From contig NZ_JACCJY010000003.1 of the NCBI RefSeq assembly GCF_014596085.1, positions 62,001-126,000 of the forward strand: 64,000 nucleotides of DNA. Reading direction: 5' to 3'. This document shows positions 61,001-64,000 of the stretch, piece after piece. The stretch comes from Azospirillum tabaci (GTDB taxonomy: Bacteria; Pseudomonadota; Alphaproteobacteria; Azospirillales; Azospirillaceae). Under the pieces are notes generated by a model that was not told the DNA's origin, made no database searches, and was given only the letters and a program-made list of their open reading frames with translations. The translations under genes were made by a program, and so were the position numbers. Each line of letters opens with the position of its first letter. Position 1 is the first letter of the stretch.

Positions 61001-61549
61001 TCAGACCGCCACCGGAAGCTCCGTGCCGGTGCGGATCACCGTGTCGCGCCCCGGTACGGCGGCCAGAAGATCATCGAAGCTGCGCGCGATGGCCGGGTGC
61101 TGAAGGCCGCCCGCGATGTCGGCCAGCGGGGCCAGGACGAAAGCGCGCTCCGCGATGCGGGGATGGGGGATCTCCAGTTCCGGCGCGTACATCACCAGTT
61201 CGCCGTAGAGCAGAATGTCGATGTCGATGGGACGCGGCCCGAAGCGAAGGCCGCCTTCCAGGTCTCGGCCCATCTCCGCCTCGATGTTCTTGACATGGCG
61301 CAGAAGCTCCCACGGGCCGAGCGCCGTCTGCGCGCGCAGCACCATGTTCAGGAAGGACGGTTGGTCGGTCACGTACATCGGGGCGGTCTCGTAGACGGGC
61401 GAGGCCAGCGTAACCCGGACCTGCGGAGAGAGCCGGCGCTGCGCCGTCGCCAGATTGGCGGCGCGGTGGCCCAGATTGCTGCCGAGCGCAAGGTAGACCG
61501 TGGTCATCGCAGAACCGTCGCTAGTCGAAACCAAACCCTCGTCAGTCAT
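61001..61549 (-). CDS. folK: 2-amino-4-hydroxy-6-hydroxymethyldihydropteridine pyrophosphokinase
   Basis: FolK transfers pyrophosphate from ATP to 6-hydroxymethyl-dihydropterin, the step before dihydropteroate synthase in folate synthesis. 182 residues from the ATG preceded by GGAGGATC; a start 14 codons further in (TTVYLALGSN) is also possible. Motifs are LALGSNLGHRAANLA, SPVYETAP, the metal-binding GPRPIDIDILLYG and the late EIPHPRIAERAFVLAPL. It is the first gene of a unit with the FolB-like gene; folP and folB proper are not nearby. Confidence 0.95.
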   Translation of the reverse strand: MTDEGLVSTSDGSAMTTVYLALGSNLGHRAANLATAQRRLSPQVRVTLASPVYETAPMYVTDQPSFLNMVLRAQTALGPWELLRHVKNIEAEMGRDLEGGLRFGPRPIDIDILLYGELVMYAPELEIPHPRIAERAFVLAPLADIAGGLQHPAIARSFDDLLAAVPGRDTVIRTGTELPVAV

Positions 61550-61741
61550 ACCATGATCCTCCGTTCCATCAACCGTCAAAGCGTCATACGGCGGCGCCGT
61601 CGCATCCGAAACCCGCCTTTTGCCCCGTGAGAGGGGGCGCGTGGAGCACGCTCCGGTTTAGGTAGCCGGCTTTCTCCGGGAACCGCAAGCGGCGCGCGGG
61701 GTTGTGCCAGTCGTGCGATGCTGCATCGGAGGGGGATGGTC

Positions 61742-62203
61742 ATGACGGTTCGGCAGGTCGGGACGGCAGCGCTTTTGGGGCTGGCCGGGGCGCTCCTGGC
61801 GTCCTGCGCCACGGGGCCGGACCCGCAGATCGCCCAGCGTGCCCAGACCGAACTCGTTGGCATGCCGAAGGAGCGGCTGCTCGCCTGCGCCGGGGTTCCG
61901 GCGCGGCAGGCCCAGGCCGGCGGGCGGGAATACTACACCTACGTCTCCGACCCCGGCGTGGCGATCAGCCCGTTGGGCGGCAGCAGCATCGGCGTCGGCG
62001 GCTTTGGCGGGGGCGGTTCCAGCGGCGTCGGCGTCGGGCTGGGATTCGGCCTCCCGATCGGTTCCTCCTCCCCCGGCATGTGCGAGGCCACCTTCGTCCT
62101 GGGGCCGGGCGGGGTCGTGGAGCAGGTGTCCTACCCGGGCAACGCCTCGCTGTCCGCCTGCACGCCGATCGTCCAGAACTGCGTGCCGCCAGCGCCGCGC
62201 TGA
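61742..62203 (+). CDS. Lipoprotein, SmpA/OmlA-like N-terminal motif
   Basis: 153 residues. The signal ends in the lipobox LLASC (Cys22), giving a lipid-anchored periplasmic-facing protein. The following LVGMPKERLLACAGVPARQA resembles the 'small protein A' motif found in outer-membrane assembly lipoproteins (xxGMxxxxVxxxxGxP). A Gly/Ser-rich loop (GGSSIGVGGFGGGGSSGVGV) lies in the middle and a short beta segment with conserved Cys (GMCEATFVLGPGG) follows. GGAGGGGG precedes the ATG. A specific role is not claimed. Confidence 0.75.
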   Translation: MTVRQVGTAALLGLAGALLASCATGPDPQIAQRAQTELVGMPKERLLACAGVPARQAQAGGREYYTYVSDPGVAISPLGGSSIGVGGFGGGGSSGVGVGLGFGLPIGSSSPGMCEATFVLGPGGVVEQVSYPGNASLSACTPIVQNCVPPAPR

Positions 62204-62303
62204 ACCGTTCCTTCCTGGCTGAAAGGGGGACTGTCGCCGGTTGCGGCCTTGCCGTATCGTCCGGCTATGGCTTGGCTGTAAAAAGGCAGGGGAGGACCAC
62301 GTC

Positions 62304-62978
62304 ATGGACATGAGCGGCAGCCAGCGCATCACGGCCCCGCGGGACAAGGTTTGGGCGGCGTTGAACGATCCGGACATCCTGCGCCAGTGCATTCCCGGCT
62401 GCGAGGAGGTGCAGAAAACCTCCGACACGGAATTCACCGCGAAGGTGGTCGCCAAGGTGGGGCCGGTCAGCGCCAAGTTCTCCGGCAAGGTGACCCTGTC
62501 GGACCTCGACCCGCCCAACGGCTACACCATCACCGGGGAAGGCTCCGGCGGGGCCGCCGGCTTCGGCAAGGGCGGCGCCAAGGTCTCGCTGGAACCGGAC
62601 GGCGAGACGGCCACGGTCCTGTCCTACACCGCCCACGCCACGGTCGGCGGCAAGCTGGCGCAGATCGGTTCGCGTCTGGTGGACGCCACGGCGCGCAAGA
62701 TGGCCGACGATTTCTTCAACCGCTTCACGGCGGTGGTCGGCGGGCCGCAGCCTGACCCGGTCGCCGATCCGCTCGCCGATCCGGTCGTGGAGACGGTCGC
62801 GCAGCCCGCTGCGATGAGCGCGGCCGCTCCGCAACCGGTGACGCCCGCCGTGGCGCCCCCCGCCCCTGAAATCCCGATCCCGCTTCCCGCCGCCCGGGGG
62901 CGGGGCGGCTTCTATGTGCCCTGGGCGGCGCTGGCCGTGGTGGCTGTTCTTGTTCTTCTTCTCGCATGGATGAAATAA
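62304..62978 (+). CDS. CoxG/SRPBCC family protein with C-terminal membrane anchor
   Basis: 224 residues. The N-terminal 145 match the CoxG family (MDMSGSQRITAPRDKVWAAL; CIPGCEEVQKTSDTEFTAKV; GYTITGEGSGGAAGFGKGGA). In CO dehydrogenase operons, CoxG recruits the coxD AAA protein to the membrane; here no cox genes are near, so it is a paralogue of unknown substrate. A Pro/Ala-rich linker (residues 150-195) leads to one membrane helix (VPWAALAVVAVLVLLLAWMK) at the very C-terminus. GGGGAGGA precedes the ATG. Confidence 0.9.
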   Translation: MDMSGSQRITAPRDKVWAALNDPDILRQCIPGCEEVQKTSDTEFTAKVVAKVGPVSAKFSGKVTLSDLDPPNGYTITGEGSGGAAGFGKGGAKVSLEPDGETATVLSYTAHATVGGKLAQIGSRLVDATARKMADDFFNRFTAVVGGPQPDPVADPLADPVVETVAQPAAMSAAAPQPVTPAVAPPAPEIPIPLPAARGRGGFYVPWAALAVVAVLVLLLAWMK

Positions 62979-63107
62979 CCCGTATTTGGTGTTTGTGCTG
63001 CGGGCGCGACACGTTGGGGGGTTGGCCTTAACCACAGAATGTGTATGCTGCGCCCGAACCTGCCGGCATCAGAACGCCGGCTTCATCCGGAAGGGGGAAT
63101 CTGACCA

Positions 63108-63488
63108 ATGAACAAGCATATCCTGGGCGCCGCCCTGATCGCCGGCATTGCCATGGGCGCGGGCGCCGCGCAGGCCGCTGACGCCGCCGCCGGTAAGGAC
63201 GTCTTCAAGCAGTGCATGGCCTGCCACACCGCCGAGCAGGGCAAGAACAAGGTCGGTCCGTCGCTGTTCGGCGTTGTCGGCCGCCCGGCCGCCTCGATCG
63301 ACGGTTTCAAGTATTCCAAGCCGATGCAGGAGAAGGCCGCCGGCGGGCTGGTCTGGACCCCGGACAACCTGAAGGCCTACATCACCGCCCCGAAGGAAGT
63401 CGTTCCGGGCGGCACGATGGCCTTCGCGGGCATCAAGGACGCTGGCAAGGTCGACGATCTGATCGCCTTCCTGGGTGAGCAGAAGTAA
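63108..63488 (+). CDS. Periplasmic class I c-type cytochrome
   Basis: 126 residues: signal peptide ending AQA at residue 23, then haem motif CMACH (Cys36-His40), and the axial methionine in PGGTMAFAGI near residue 105. Family segments KVGPSLFGVVGR, YSKPMQEKAAGGLVWTPDNL and LKAYITAPKEVVPG identify a cytochrome c2/c550-type mono-haem protein that shuttles electrons between the cytochrome bc1 complex and terminal oxidases. It is a single gene with its own terminator. Confidence 0.95.
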   Translation: MNKHILGAALIAGIAMGAGAAQAADAAAGKDVFKQCMACHTAEQGKNKVGPSLFGVVGRPAASIDGFKYSKPMQEKAAGGLVWTPDNLKAYITAPKEVVPGGTMAFAGIKDAGKVDDLIAFLGEQK

Positions 63489-63520
63489 AGACGCCCGCGT
63501 TTCGGCGCGGGGGTACGGAC

Positions 63521-63549
63521 GGGCCGGAGGGGAAACCCTCCGGCCCTTT
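63521..63549 (+). terminator. Cytochrome c gene terminator
   Basis: Eleven-base perfect arms GGGCCGGAGGG (63521-63531) and CCCTCCGGCCC (63536-63546), then TTTCC, 33 bases after the stop. It also faces the end of pepN. Confidence 0.9.
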
Positions 63550-63573
63550 CCATTTTGGCCCGCCCGTTCTGGG

Positions 63574-64000
63574 TCAGCCCGCCGCCTCCAGGCTCTTGCT
63601 CGCCACCTCGAAGACGTCCGGCGACAGGCCGGGCGTGGCGACGATGCGCTCCAACTCGGCCTTCATCAGGGCACGGCGCGGCGCGTCGTAGCGGCGCAGG
63701 CGCGAGAAGGGACCGACCATGCGGGCCGCCACCTGCGGGTTCATGGGGTCCAGGCGAAGGACCTGATCCGCCAGGAAGCGATAGCCCGCTCCACTGGTGT
63801 CGTGGAATCGCACCGGGTTGCCGCCCGCGAAACCGCCGATCAGCGCGTAGACCTTGTTGGGGTTGCGGATTTCGAAGGCGGGGTGGGCGAGCAGTTCGGT
63901 CACCCGCTCCAGCGTGTCGGGCCGGTGCGAGGTCGCCTGCACGCCGAACCACTTGTCCACGACCAGCGCCTCGCCCTTCCAGCGCTCGTAGAAGCCGGCG
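63574..64000 (-). CDS. pepN: Aminopeptidase N, C-terminal part (5' end outside window)
   Basis: The frame is open to the window edge and encodes the last 141 or so residues of PepN's C-terminal helical domain: [20 protein letters not shown], then [20 protein letters not shown] and [20 protein letters not shown], ending in [11 protein letters not shown]. The HExxH metalloprotease core lies outside the window, so activity cannot be judged. Homology to the M1 alanyl aminopeptidase C-terminus (DUF3458 region) is clear. It converges with the cytochrome gene. Confidence 0.93.
   Translation of the reverse strand, partial: AGFYERWKGEALVVDKWFGVQATSHRPDTLERVTELLAHPAFEIRNPNKVYALIGGFAGGNPVRFHDTSGAGYRFLADQVLRLDPMNPQVAARMVGPFSRLRRYDAPRRALMKAELERIVATPGLSPDVFEVASKSLEAAG

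Overview
The window is a GC-rich, gene-dense bacterial chromosome segment of alphaproteobacterial, Rhodospirillales character; Azospirillum or a close relative is the best guess. The pointers are the family content (secDF, a squalene-forming hopanoid cluster, fdsGBACD formate dehydrogenase, a phasin, DUF2934 and DUF3618 proteins, a soluble c-type cytochrome, MCP and multi-PAS hybrid kinase) and a LexA box of the alphaproteobacterial GTTC-N7-GTTC type at uvrA. No integrase, transposase, rRNA operon, CRISPR array or complete mobile element was seen. One tRNA (Lys, TTT) lies at 24982-25057. Both ends cut genes: secD (5' part missing) on the left and pepN (5' part missing) on the right.

Layout. 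1-2512: secD-secF and a Mth938-like gene on +, closed by a bidirectional terminator. 2600-6435: sodB, then hpnE-hpnD-hpnC on -, the route from farnesyl diphosphate to squalene. 6556-11587: a non-catalytic-looking squalene/phytoene-synthase-fold gene (+), an MCP, trmFO and an SRPBCC protein. 11772-15917: a small lipoprotein, uvrA (-) and divergent ssb (+), with a duplicated LexA-box/start region between them. 16101-19002: small secreted, lipoprotein and RTX genes plus an unrecognised two-gene unit with a palindromic operator candidate. 19176-24157: MATE exporter, gyrA, coaD. 24315-24900: RTX pseudogene, then tRNA-Lys.

25278-33465: DUF3618 protein, BrkB-family membrane protein, DUF1624 membrane protein, DUF4118 histidine kinase, a TPR/ATPase-like protein without a P-loop, and ilvD. 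33632-40659: DUF2934 protein, hflX, a GT39-like membrane glycosyltransferase, a TetR regulator, a phasin, csaA, rimO. 41006-48556: MarR regulator and the NAD-dependent molybdenum formate dehydrogenase operon fdsGBA-fdhD-fdsD, preceded by a LysR gene with an ATAG-N7-CTAT inverted repeat between them. 48687-53794: Bcr/CflA-type MFS exporter and a 1189-residue PAS hybrid kinase. 53828-64000: EamA transporter, a FlaF-like/DUF2934 fusion, an outer-membrane barrel candidate, an APH/P-loop fusion, a universal stress protein, several small unknown genes (one of 52 codons), folB-like and folK, a lipoprotein, a CoxG-like protein, cytochrome c and the 3' part of pepN.

Most of the window is housekeeping or well-known accessory metabolism, and I do not claim a new defence or mobile system. 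The items most worth a second look are the duplicated uvrA start/LexA box, the separated pair of complex I assembly-factor-like genes, the FolB-like protein that has lost two catalytic residues, the formate dehydrogenase operator candidate, the two-gene unit at 16366-16961 and the tandem short repeats before gyrA. Coordinates of starts that differ from the longest open frame were chosen from the ribosome binding site and family N-termini.
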